This document shows positions 52,490 through 60,163 of a stretch of 60,163 nt of DNA, piece by piece. The translations under genes were made by a program, and so were the position numbers. Under the pieces are notes generated by a model that was given only the letters and a program-made list of their open reading frames with translations, was not told the origin of the DNA and ran no database searches. This DNA comes from Treponema sp. GTDB lineage: Bacteria > Spirochaetota > Spirochaetia > Treponematales > Treponemataceae. Every line of letters begins with the position of its first letter. The first letter of the stretch is position 1. The stretch lies in assembly GCF_024696245.1 (NCBI RefSeq), contig NZ_JAILGZ010000162.1:1-60163 (forward strand), read 5' to 3'.

Positions 52490-54262
52490 TTAGTCCTCAG
52501 TTGTTGAATCTTCTTCTGTGACAGTCCACTGCCATTCAGCATATCCAGGACTTCCGCTTGAATAACGATACCGGATTACCGAAGAAGCTGATCCAAGCTG
52601 ATAATAATCTTCTACAAAGCGAAGGGCATAAGTTCCACTTGCATTAGATTTAGCATTAAAGAAAGTAGCAAAAGAAATCTTATCAGCAGAAGTAATTGTT
52701 GATTCATCTGCAATTGTTACAGGGGCTTCAGCTCCACTTCCATTTGAAGAATCTGCTTCAGTCATATAAAGATAAAGACCAGAAGCTTCTTCATTTACAG
52801 TCTGTGCCATAATGGAATAGGTTGAACCTGTTTCATCATAAGTTCCTGAGAAATCATAAGTTGTACTTCCATCAAGGGCAGGCATCTTGAGCCACTTATA
52901 TTTATAAGCTGCAGTTGAGCCGCTCTGTGTCTTTAATGCATAAGCACTTGTTACAACCATAAAGCCTGAAGAGTTTGAACTATAGAACCTGATTTCAATT
53001 TTAGAAGCATGAGCCTCAGTAGAAGAAATACCAATATTTTGACCTTCTGAATCCACAAGGGCAACGCATACAGTATAAAGGGCATCAGGAGTAAGTCCGC
53101 TTATAGAGCAGGATTCAGTTCCGGCAGCAATATTATCTACGCTGACAGGATCTTCACCATCTGCAACTACAGTAACTTTAATATGGTCAAAGTCACTTTC
53201 AGGGTCAGTCCATGTCATATTGAGGATACCTGAATAAGAAGTACTGTGGCTTACAGTAAGATCACTTACATGTTCTCCATTTTCATATTCAATACTTGCC
53301 GGAGCAGAAATGTTATAGTTATCATCAACAGAATAAACTTTTACGGTAAAGACAATGTCCTCTGCAGCAACATCTGATAGAACTGCTGTAGTAGCAGAAG
53401 CATCAGCTGTTACAGATGAAAGTTTATTACCATCTGAGTCATAAGCATAAATAAGGTAATACTGAAGGTCACTGCTTGCAGAAGCTGTCCATGAAATGGT
53501 AGCTGTAGAAGATGTAATCGAAACAACAGCAAGATCTGTTACGGCATCCGGTGCAGTAATATCAGCAGCAGCAGTTGTTGTTGTGGCTGTTATACAATCA
53601 TCAGAAATATAACCGTTTACAGTTTTAGCATAGGCTTCTACATAATATTCAGTAGAAGAAGAAAGCTGGTTGATTCTTCCGCTGCAGCTTGCACCGGAAC
53701 CACTACCTTCAAGAATATCTTCAAGAACCTTTGTTCCGGTGTTGTCGCTTCCTTCATACACATAAACAAGAATACCTTCAAGAGCATCAGCATTTACGCT
53801 AGCATTTGTCCATTCAACTTCAATATTGTTTGAATATGGAGTAAGGCTGATTGCAGTGGGAGCAAAAGGAACAGTAGAAGAAAGACTTGTTGTAACAGTA
53901 CAGCTGGCAGAAACTTTTCCGCTGTATGTTGTAGCTGTAACTACAGCACTACCTTCACCCTGAAGTGTAATTGTACATGTCGAAGTTGTATCTTCTGAAA
54001 CAGTAACAATGTCTTCATCAGAAGATGTCCATTTAATGTAAGTATCCTGTGCGGCTTCCGGATAATATGTAGCAGTAATGTCTACTGTATCTACACCCTT
54101 ATTGCCGTAAAGATAAATATTATCCTGACTTAGTTCCAGAGCCTGTATTACAAGACCCCTGTCAGACTGAACGGTTAATTCTGTTTCTGAAACATCACAG
54201 GAAGCAAAGACAAATGCAGCTGCAAGTAAAAGTGATGCTGACTTTAATAATTTTTTCATCAT
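52490..54262 (-). CDS. Ig-like/fibronectin type III lipoprotein with shared C-terminal module
   Basis: 590 residues, lipobox FASC. A Big_2-type domain (about 40-128; YIKWTSSDEDIVTVSEDT) is followed by FN3 domains at about 130-232, 235-330 and 332-420 (TISWTASASSDLQYYLIYAYD; LNMTWTDPESDFDHIKVTV). The C-terminal 169 residues form a module with RFYSSNSSGFMVV, KWLKMPALDG, SGLYLYM, ISFATFF, YALR and SSVIRYR. The same order recurs in the 58330 protein. No enzymatic residues are seen. It is likely a carbohydrate-binding surface lipoprotein. AGGAGG precedes the start, and the gene is 6 bases after the GH43-like gene. Confidence 0.75.
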   Translation of the reverse strand: MMKKLLKSASLLLAAAFVFASCDVSETELTVQSDRGLVIQALELSQDNIYLYGNKGVDTVDITATYYPEAAQDTYIKWTSSDEDIVTVSEDTTSTCTITLQGEGSAVVTATTYSGKVSASCTVTTSLSSTVPFAPTAISLTPYSNNIEVEWTNASVNADALEGILVYVYEGSDNTGTKVLEDILEGSGSGASCSGRINQLSSSTEYYVEAYAKTVNGYISDDCITATTTTAAADITAPDAVTDLAVVSITSSTATISWTASASSDLQYYLIYAYDSDGNKLSSVTADASATTAVLSDVAAEDIVFTVKVYSVDDNYNISAPASIEYENGEHVSDLTVSHSTSYSGILNMTWTDPESDFDHIKVTVVADGEDPVSVDNIAAGTESCSISGLTPDALYTVCVALVDSEGQNIGISSTEAHASKIEIRFYSSNSSGFMVVTSAYALKTQSGSTAAYKYKWLKMPALDGSTTYDFSGTYDETGSTYSIMAQTVNEEASGLYLYMTEADSSNGSGAEAPVTIADESTITSADKISFATFFNAKSNASGTYALRFVEDYYQLGSASSVIRYRYSSGSPGYAEWQWTVTEEDSTTED

Positions 54263-54268
54263 ATCCTC

Positions 54269-55474
54269 CTACTCTGCACTTACTGTGCCCTTAGCGGCAT
54301 CAATTGTAATTGTGTCATAATCATCAAAATACGGTTCATCAAATGTTTGGGTAACCTTGTTAAAGAAAAGTGGCTGCCATACGTAAGCACTCTGACTTAG
54401 ATCAGATGAATCCCACTGGTTAAAAGTAAGCATGTAACTTATACCTTCACTGCCCTGAATTTTAAAGCAGTCAGAGAATTCATAATCTTCATAATCAGGC
54501 CCGAATGTAGAAAGTCCGCTCCATGGTCCGTCAAGGCTCTGGGCTGAACAGTACATTACACCGGTATAAGCCTTAGGCGTGCTGACACTTGTTCCTCTAT
54601 AGAAATCATAATAAGTAAAGTGATAATCAAGCCAGCCGTCTGCAGAAGACATACTGTTGGCACCGTTATCAAGATCACCATAGAAAGTTGCACCAATGAG
54701 ATAGTAATAACCATTGTGCTTTACGATTGCTGAACGGCCTACATAGGTCTCAGGGAAAAGCATTGCTACATTTGAACTTACTCCCAGATAATCATCTGTA
54801 AGCTTGTTGATGTAAAGTCTCCATGAGTTGTTATAGTTAGCCCAGTCAAGACAATAAGCTGAGCCATCATCATCAACAAAGAGACTTGTAATTGCAGCAC
54901 CACCATTTACAGTAAAGTATGAGTTTGCAACTTCAAAAGCTTCGTATGGTGTATCTGCTGTAGCACAAAGGTTTGCATTAAGATAAAGCTTGTTGTGAGA
55001 GCTTCTTAATGTCCAGTAACTTAAAGAAGTTCCGTACATGTAAGTTGTGTTGTAGCCCATCCACATTACAAACTTATTTGTGTTTTTATTGTAAATAACA
55101 CGGACGTTATTTACGTCAGCTTCGTTAAGAGCGACGCTTGAGTTTGCAGTAAGAACGTTATTCTTAAAAGTCCAGTTAACAAGGTCTTCTGATTCATAGC
55201 ATTTTACAGCTTTAAATCCACCGGAACCTCCGTTAATAAGATTTTGTGAATAATCAAGTCCGTACCAGTAATATTTTCCCTGCCAGTAAATAATTCCGTC
55301 ATGAGTCTGAATGTCTTCTCCGGAAGTATCCTGCCATACACTTTTATTTACCTTATCAACTGTATCTGCTGCAGAAGAAGCAATTACACCAGTTGAAATA
55401 TCAGATTCACTTTTACAGGAAACAAAAGTCAAGGCTGCTGCAAGACAGGAAAGTAAAATAATATTTTTCTTCAT
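54269..55474 (-). CDS. GH43 (galactanase-like) lipoprotein lacking the predicted catalytic acid
   Basis: 401 residues from the ATG at 55472-55474, AGGAG 7 bases upstream, lipobox TFVSC. It aligns by eye with the 56603 protein: THDGIIYWQGKYYWYGLD, VKCYESEDLVNW, VRVIYNKNTNKFVMW, SLFVDDDGSAYCL, LYINKLTDDYL. Where the 56603 protein has SSREAPCIFKEGDVYY, this one has YVGRSAIVKHNGYYY, so Glu is replaced by Ser. The ERPKVIYN block also reads NNVRVIYN. It is probably a non-hydrolytic relative that binds galactan, or an enzyme with changed chemistry. It sits 10 bases after the 55485 gene. Confidence 0.78.
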   Translation of the reverse strand: MKKNIILLSCLAAALTFVSCKSESDISTGVIASSAADTVDKVNKSVWQDTSGEDIQTHDGIIYWQGKYYWYGLDYSQNLINGGSGGFKAVKCYESEDLVNWTFKNNVLTANSSVALNEADVNNVRVIYNKNTNKFVMWMGYNTTYMYGTSLSYWTLRSSHNKLYLNANLCATADTPYEAFEVANSYFTVNGGAAITSLFVDDDGSAYCLDWANYNNSWRLYINKLTDDYLGVSSNVAMLFPETYVGRSAIVKHNGYYYLIGATFYGDLDNGANSMSSADGWLDYHFTYYDFYRGTSVSTPKAYTGVMYCSAQSLDGPWSGLSTFGPDYEDYEFSDCFKIQGSEGISYMLTFNQWDSSDLSQSAYVWQPLFFNKVTQTFDEPYFDDYDTITIDAAKGTVSAE

Positions 55475-55484
55475 CAGTTTACTC

Positions 55485-56591
55485 CTAGAATGCCGCAATG
55501 AGGGTGTTAAGTTCATCTTCTGTAATTCTACATACCGATGCATCAATATTGCTGTCAGGTAATGTAAAACTAAGCCCCAGGCTACTTGCTTCTACCCAGC
55601 TTGAATTATCAGAAATATCTGTTGTTGCGTAAGTTGACCAGGTAGTAGGACTGTTTTCCTGATTTACAATCATTACCCATGTTGCATCATCTTCAAGTTT
55701 GAAAACACATGGATATTCAACATATTCAACTGAAAGCTGATCAGAAACACGATTAATGTAACGGTCTGAAATACGGTTAAAATGATTACCCCATGAATCA
55801 GTACTTGCTACCTGAATGTCACCACCCTTGAAAGTTGCATAATTTTTGTCAGCATCACGGGCAAAAAGATAATAGTCACTGTCCTTAACAATATAAGCTG
55901 CAGTAACTGAATATCCAGGTGAATAAATCAATTCAGGAGAAAGAGACTTTACACTGTAAAAGTCATAAGTCTGGGAAACATAAACCATGTTTGTTCCGTC
56001 ATTGTTATCTCCAACCCAGTAGATGTCGTAACACTTGTACTGTTTGTTGTACATTGCACGTGGAGTCCATACATGGCGGGTTGCTCCGTCTGTACCTGTG
56101 GCATTTGTAATCTGAAGCTTGTGTTCGTTTTTCCAGTTAACAAGGTCATCTGAAAAGGCAACGATAATACAGTTACTTGGATGATTCCAGTAATTGTTTA
56201 CATCTGAACGGCTTCCAAGATCCCAGTACTTTCCGCTCTGAGTAAAGTCAGCAGCAAGAAGTACAAATGATCCATCGTTAAGACGGAAGATACATGGATC
56301 CCTGAAGTGACAGCTTCCAATTGTAGATGTAAAAACAGGTTCATTGGAATTTAATGTTGTCCATGTAAGACCATCTTCTGAATAAGAAAGATGAAGGGCA
56401 TCACTTTCTATATATTTGTTTGGACCGATTGAACTCATAAGATAGGCAGAAGTTGTCATCTTGCCTTCACTCCAGTCTGAAGGTTCAACCTTAACATCAT
56501 CAGCAAGATCGTTACAGGAAGTAAAAAGAGATGATGCTGCAAATACCGCTGTTAAGGAAAGAACGGCAAAAGTTTTTTTATTAATTTTCAC
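55485..56591 (-). CDS. GH43 lipoprotein, probable arabinosidase-type hydrolase
   Basis: 368 residues starting with GTG at 56589-56591, GGAG 8 bases upstream, lipobox LFTSC. The GH43 base is likely the Asp in HFRDPCIFRLNDGSFVLLA. VWTPRAMYNKQYKCYDIYW corresponds to the WAPE-type second blade, and VEYPCVFKLEDDATWVMIV contains a Glu fitting the general acid. All three expected acidic spots are therefore at least plausible, unlike in two other GH43 proteins of this operon. Arabinofuranosidase or arabinanase activity is common in GH43 but the substrate cannot be read here. It is 11 bases downstream of the galactanase-like gene. Confidence 0.8.
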   Translation of the reverse strand: MKINKKTFAVLSLTAVFAASSLFTSCNDLADDVKVEPSDWSEGKMTTSAYLMSSIGPNKYIESDALHLSYSEDGLTWTTLNSNEPVFTSTIGSCHFRDPCIFRLNDGSFVLLAADFTQSGKYWDLGSRSDVNNYWNHPSNCIIVAFSDDLVNWKNEHKLQITNATGTDGATRHVWTPRAMYNKQYKCYDIYWVGDNNDGTNMVYVSQTYDFYSVKSLSPELIYSPGYSVTAAYIVKDSDYYLFARDADKNYATFKGGDIQVASTDSWGNHFNRISDRYINRVSDQLSVEYVEYPCVFKLEDDATWVMIVNQENSPTTWSTYATTDISDNSSWVEASSLGLSFTLPDSNIDASVCRITEDELNTLIAAF

Positions 56592-56602
56592 TTTTCTACT
56601 CC

Positions 56603-58258
56603 TTACGGTGCGATTTTAAATGCCATGTAATTAATACGGGTCTGATAATCAGCAGCCGTAATGATTGAATCTGCAGTCCAGTAAGGATTGCGGTATGCCC
56701 ATGAAGTCTGAGCAACAGATCCGGAAAGTGGATGACTGTCAGTAATGTAATATCCGGAACACTTGTTCCTGATTTTGTAGTAAGGACTCATATAGTCATC
56801 AATGTACCAGAGCTGTTTAGTATCAGATGAATTACGGGTAGAAACTGTAAGAAGTGAATTAAGGGCATCATCTGCAGATGACAAAGCCATTCCACTCCAG
56901 CGGTTGATAATCATATAGGCATCACCTACAGGATAGAATCTCCACTGTGATTTATAATAATCCGAATTGCTTACAGAAGTACTTCTTTCAGGATTCTGTC
57001 CTGAGAATGAAGTAGAAGGATTTACAATATATCCACCACCCAGATCGTTAAGCTGATAGTAAGCAGGACTTGAAATTTTTCCGTGTTCAATATCAATCAT
57101 CAGGGCTTCTGAGAAGTACATGTGACTTGAACCTAAGTTAAGATAGATATCGCACCATACATACTGGCTGTCATAAGGAGAGCTTCCGCCAAAAGCAGGA
57201 CCCCAGCGGTCACCCATATAAAGCCAGTCATGATCACCTGAACCATCAGTTGCTTCCAGCTTGAATACAAAAGCTGGCTGTGAACGGTCTGATTCAGTAA
57301 GCTGACCGGCACTTTCTGTATCACCAATTGTAAGGGTGCTTGACCATGGTCCCCTAAGGTCATAGGCATACTGAATTGTTGTAACTGTAGAAGTCCATCC
57401 TGCAGTTCCTGAAGTTACGCAGTAATAAACATCGCCTTCTTTAAAAATACATGGTGCTTCACGGCTTGATGTATTAAGAACATTGTCTGTAGGCCAGTAA
57501 GTTTCATCAATGTGAAGGTAATCATCTGTAAGACGATAGATATGGATGTAAGCATTTTCGTTATATGAACTTGCAAAATATGCAGTACCGTCATCATCAA
57601 CAAACAAAGTTGAGTCACGGCTCATGTAACCGTATGGATCTGCATTGCGGATATCTTCTTCACTGTAAACATATCCTGCAGAATTATTATCATGAACATT
57701 GAATTCAACTCCGTCAAAAGGCCTGAACCAGTCAACGTATTCCCAGCTGCCGTCTGAATTGTCAGGGCTGTTTCCCTTACAAACAACAACGCCGGCAAGA
57801 CCGTAACCAATATCCAGGTGTCCCCACATTACGTAGTATCCCTTGGCTTCGTTGTAAATAACCTTAGGACGTTCAACGATTACAGAACCACTTGGACCAT
57901 AAGAAAGGATTGTACTTGAATCAGCAATATCCCATCTTACAATGTCACCAAAGTTTTCCCAGTTTACCAGGTCTGTAGAACGGTAGCAGCTTACACCGTA
58001 GAAACCATAGTTGGCAAAACGGTGCTCTCCATACCAGTAGAAATATTTTCCTACCTGAAGAAGACATCCGCCTGAGCCGAATACGTCGTTTCCGTCGGTA
58101 TCCTGCGTCCTGACACCTGTAGCAACTACACTTGTTCCGTTCTGACTTACATATCCGTAATTTGAGTAAGTGATAACCTGATCATCACTGTTGTCAAAAG
58201 CGGAACAGCCGGAAAAGAAAAGAGCTGCTGCTGCAAGAAGAGCAAGAAGCTTTCTCAT
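56603..58258 (-). CDS. GH43 exo-beta-1,3-galactanase-like lipoprotein with ricin-type C-terminal domain
   Basis: 551 residues, lipobox FFSGC. The catalytic part (about 30-400) matches the GH43 subfamily 24 pattern: GGCLLQVGKYFYWYGEH, VSCYRSTDLVNWENFG, ERPKVIYNEAKGYYVMWGH, STLFVDDDGTAYFASS, IYRLTDDYLHID, SREAPCIFKEGDVYYCVTS, YAYDLRGPWSS. The Glu of SREAP is where I expect the general acid. From about 435 a beta-trefoil/ricin-like module follows (SQWRFYPVGDAYMIINRWSG, LWYIDDYMSPYYKIRNKCSG). Such enzymes release galactose from the beta-1,3-galactan backbone of arabinogalactan proteins. It would act outside the cytoplasm. The start has GGAGG upstream. Confidence 0.85.
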   Translation of the reverse strand: MRKLLALLAAAALFFSGCSAFDNSDDQVITYSNYGYVSQNGTSVVATGVRTQDTDGNDVFGSGGCLLQVGKYFYWYGEHRFANYGFYGVSCYRSTDLVNWENFGDIVRWDIADSSTILSYGPSGSVIVERPKVIYNEAKGYYVMWGHLDIGYGLAGVVVCKGNSPDNSDGSWEYVDWFRPFDGVEFNVHDNNSAGYVYSEEDIRNADPYGYMSRDSTLFVDDDGTAYFASSYNENAYIHIYRLTDDYLHIDETYWPTDNVLNTSSREAPCIFKEGDVYYCVTSGTAGWTSTVTTIQYAYDLRGPWSSTLTIGDTESAGQLTESDRSQPAFVFKLEATDGSGDHDWLYMGDRWGPAFGGSSPYDSQYVWCDIYLNLGSSHMYFSEALMIDIEHGKISSPAYYQLNDLGGGYIVNPSTSFSGQNPERSTSVSNSDYYKSQWRFYPVGDAYMIINRWSGMALSSADDALNSLLTVSTRNSSDTKQLWYIDDYMSPYYKIRNKCSGYYITDSHPLSGSVAQTSWAYRNPYWTADSIITAADYQTRINYMAFKIAP

Positions 58259-58289
58259 TTTTTTTATTTCCTCCTTTTTTTATATTGCA

Positions 58290-58309
58290 AGCCGCCTTTT
58301 ACAGCGGCT
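58290..58309 (-). other. Intercistronic hairpin in the GH43 operon
   Basis: AGCCGC (58290-58295) and GCGGCT (58304-58309) form a 6-bp GC-rich stem with an 8-base loop in the 71-bp gap between two operon genes. No T run follows on the minus strand, so mRNA processing or stability is more likely than termination. Confidence 0.45.
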
Positions 58310-58329
58310 GTCAACATCACAATTTTTTA

Positions 58330-60163
58330 TTAAATTGAATTTACAAGACTGGTATCATCTGCCTCAGTGTACTTCCACTCCCAGTATGTATTTCCCGGTG
58401 TATCCTGAACTGATCTGTAATTAATTACAGAACCATTATTACCAAGCATGAAGAAGCAGCTTCCGTTATTATAGAAAGTACGGAGGGCGTAACATTCAGA
58501 GTCATTAGCAGTATCAAGGAAGAAGGTAGCAAAGATTCCTGTGCTTACTTCTGTACTGCCATCAACAGTGCAAACCATTGCAGTTTCTTCTTCTGCCACC
58601 GCAATATCAGCAGCTGTAGCTGTAGAACCAACACTTGTAGATACAGAAGCAAGATAAAGGTATTCACCAGTTGCCTTACCATCTGTATCCATCATTTCAA
58701 GACTGAAGGTATCGCAGTCCCTTGTTCCTGGATTATCACCTGTTGCTGTAAATGAAACGGAAGAAGTTCCATCAAGAGCCTTTCTTTTAAGCCAGTAGTA
58801 CCTGGTGGAGGTTGCAGTTACACTGCCATCGCTTACAAGTAAAAACCTTTTTGTTTCCTTATTGTAGAATCTGATTGTCATTTTTGAAGGCTGTCCTGTA
58901 ACAGAGGCTGCACCAATTACATTACTCTCAGAATCAAGGCTCTTAACTGTAAAGGTAAAATCACTTCCAACTTCTGCAAGATCTTCAAGTGCAAGAGTCT
59001 GAACTCCGGAAGCAACTTCTACGTTTGTATAATTTTCTCCGTCACAGCTATAAGAAATGCTTATACTGTTAAAATCAGTATCCTCAGGATCTGTCCATGT
59101 AAGAGTTATATATCCTGAATAATCAAAATCGGAATTTGTTAATGTAAGGTCTGTAACAGGACTGGCACCAGAAATATAAAGTGCATCAGAAGTAAGACCA
59201 CCAGATACATTGTCTGATTCATCCTTAGTCTGAATTAAATATTTGTAATAAGAAGCTGGTGTAAGATCCGTAAAGTCATAAGATGTAACACTTGTATCAG
59301 TAATTGTTACGGCATCAAGAGCTGAATATGCACTTGTTTCTGCGGCCTTTTGATAAGGAGTAATTACAATTGCTGCAAAGTCATCATCAGAAGGATTTGT
59401 CCATGCAAGGGAAACACTTGCACCACTTGTACTTGCAGAAGTAATTGTAACCTCTCCAGGAGCAGTAACATCTGCATTGATACAGATTTCATCACTTGTA
59501 ACCCCGGCAGAAAGATTACCGGTTTCATCCTGAGTCTGGATTAAATACTTGTAAGTAGAACCTACTGTAAGATCCGTAAAGTCATAAGTTGTAACACTTG
59601 TATCAGTAATTGTTACGGCGTCAAGAGCTGAATATTCACTTGCTCCGGAAGCCATTTCGTATGGTGTAATTATAATTGCTGCAAAGTCATCATCAGAAGG
59701 ATTTGTCCATGCAAGACTTATAGTTGTACGATTTGCAACAGCAGATGTAATTGTAACTTCTCCAGGTGCTGTAATATCACCTGTAATGAGTAATTCATCT
59801 GTTGTTACACCTGTAGAAATATTGTCATTTGTATCCTTAGTCTGAATCAAATACTTGTAAGTAGAGGTTACAGTAAGGTCAGTAAATTCGTAAGAAGTAA
59901 CACTTGTATCAGTGATTGTTACAGTATCAAGGGCTGTATATTCACTTGCCCCGGAAACCATTACATAAGGTGTAATTACAATTGCTGCAAGGTCATCATC
60001 AGATGGATTTGTCCATGCAAGACTTACAGTAGTTTCATCAGCTCCTGCAGATGTAAGGGTAACATCTCCAGGAGCTGTAATATCATCTGTTGTAGAGAAA
60101 CTTACAGTAGAAAGGCCGTAAGAAGTAAGGTTATCTTTTGTAAATACTGTATAAACTTTTGCA
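58330..60163 (-). CDS. Fibronectin type III repeat protein with shared C-terminal module (partial)
   Basis: The frame is open to the right edge, so the N-terminus is missing; 610 codons are visible. An internal ATG at 59959-59961 is not the start, because in-frame repeat sequence continues beyond it. At least three consecutive FN3 domains of exactly 102 residues are nearly identical (TAPGEVTITS, LAWTNPSDDDFAAI, TPY, ALDAVTITDTSVT, DLT...YKYLIQT). A further diverged FN3 domain (about 59160-58880) and a 180-residue C-terminal module follow: TIRFYNKETKRFLLV, YWLKRKALDG, GEYLYLAS, IFATFF, YALR, GSVINYR. The protein probably projects from the surface and binds glycans. It is the first gene visible of the lipoprotein operon. 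Confidence 0.82.
   Translation of the reverse strand, partial: AKVYTVFTKDNLTSYGLSTVSFSTTDDITAPGDVTLTSAGADETTVSLAWTNPSDDDLAAIVITPYVMVSGASEYTALDTVTITDTSVTSYEFTDLTVTSTYKYLIQTKDTNDNISTGVTTDELLITGDITAPGEVTITSAVANRTTISLAWTNPSDDDFAAIIITPYEMASGASEYSALDAVTITDTSVTTYDFTDLTVGSTYKYLIQTQDETGNLSAGVTSDEICINADVTAPGEVTITSASTSGASVSLAWTNPSDDDFAAIVITPYQKAAETSAYSALDAVTITDTSVTSYDFTDLTPASYYKYLIQTKDESDNVSGGLTSDALYISGASPVTDLTLTNSDFDYSGYITLTWTDPEDTDFNSISISYSCDGENYTNVEVASGVQTLALEDLAEVGSDFTFTVKSLDSESNVIGAASVTGQPSKMTIRFYNKETKRFLLVSDGSVTATSTRYYWLKRKALDGTSSVSFTATGDNPGTRDCDTFSLEMMDTDGKATGEYLYLASVSTSVGSTATAADIAVAEEETAMVCTVDGSTEVSTGIFATFFLDTANDSECYALRTFYNNGSCFFMLGNNGSVINYRSVQDTPGNTYWEWKYTEADDTSLVNSI
59155..60072 (-). repeat. 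Three 306-bp tandem units coding FN3 domains
   Basis: The block TCTCCAGG recurs at 59453, 59759 and 60065, and GTAACACTTG at 59285, 59591 and 59897. Both give a period of exactly 306 bases, which equals 102 codons. Units look close to identical, so they arose by recent duplication and may vary in number. Confidence 0.88.

Noticed and set aside
59350-59961. Start of the FN3 protein at the ATG 59959-59961
   Set aside because: The frame and the repeat pattern continue upstream to the window edge; the ATG is internal to a repeat unit.

Overview
The window looks like a chromosomal segment from a gut or rumen-type, plant-polysaccharide-using Treponema. The evidence is a Treponema-like gene set: a rimP-nusA-infB-rbfA-truB/ribF-rpsO-pnp block, a PnrA/TmpC-type nucleoside-binding lipoprotein, an MSP/Tpr-like outer-membrane barrel, flagellar genes behind a sigma28-type promoter, BspA-like leucine-rich lipoproteins, and many secreted lipoproteins. 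Taxonomy is inferred from protein features read by eye; no search was run.

Layout. 1-17 kb (mostly minus strand): a PyrK-PyrD fusion cut by the left edge, a small membrane protein, pnp with its own terminator, then the translation/transcription operon rimP, nusA, infB, rbfA, a TruB-RibF fusion and rpsO. Next come an RluA-type pseudouridine synthase, a secreted transglutaminase-like protein, an HTH-EIIA regulator, two envelope proteins (one a degenerate M23 domain) and mnmA. 17-32 kb (mostly plus strand): a phosphohexomutase, a chemoreceptor, a four-gene BMP-family nucleoside ABC transporter, a PgcA-type phosphoglucomutase, a DnaQ-like exonuclease, then minus-strand LysM/M23-like, PlsC-like and GT8 genes, and rpsU.

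32-44.6 kb: purA and guaB flank an accessory-looking block. guaB is followed within 6 bp by an ECF-S-like membrane protein, a histidine kinase and a response regulator, all coupled by overlaps. Beyond these lie two leucine-rich-repeat lipoproteins. ftsH and the sigma28-driven fliS/flgN-like pair follow. Between the rpsU and purA terminators sits an array of five 11-bp elements with exactly 20-bp spacing.

44.7-60.2 kb (minus strand): a carbohydrate locus. A cytoplasmic GH35 beta-galactosidase has a LacI-type palindrome over its promoter. Upstream is one long lipoprotein operon: four GH43-type proteins (one resembling exo-beta-1,3-galactanases, one its apparent pseudo-enzyme relative), three Ig/FN3 lipoproteins of which at least two share a C-terminal module I cannot assign, a small lipoprotein, and an MSP-like barrel with an N-terminal Ig-like domain. 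I infer a spirochaetal counterpart of a polysaccharide utilisation locus, probably for arabinogalactan side chains and backbone: lipoproteins bind and cut glycan at the surface, the barrel may admit products, and GH35 finishes them in the cytoplasm. No tRNA, rRNA, CRISPR array, transposase or phage gene was seen.
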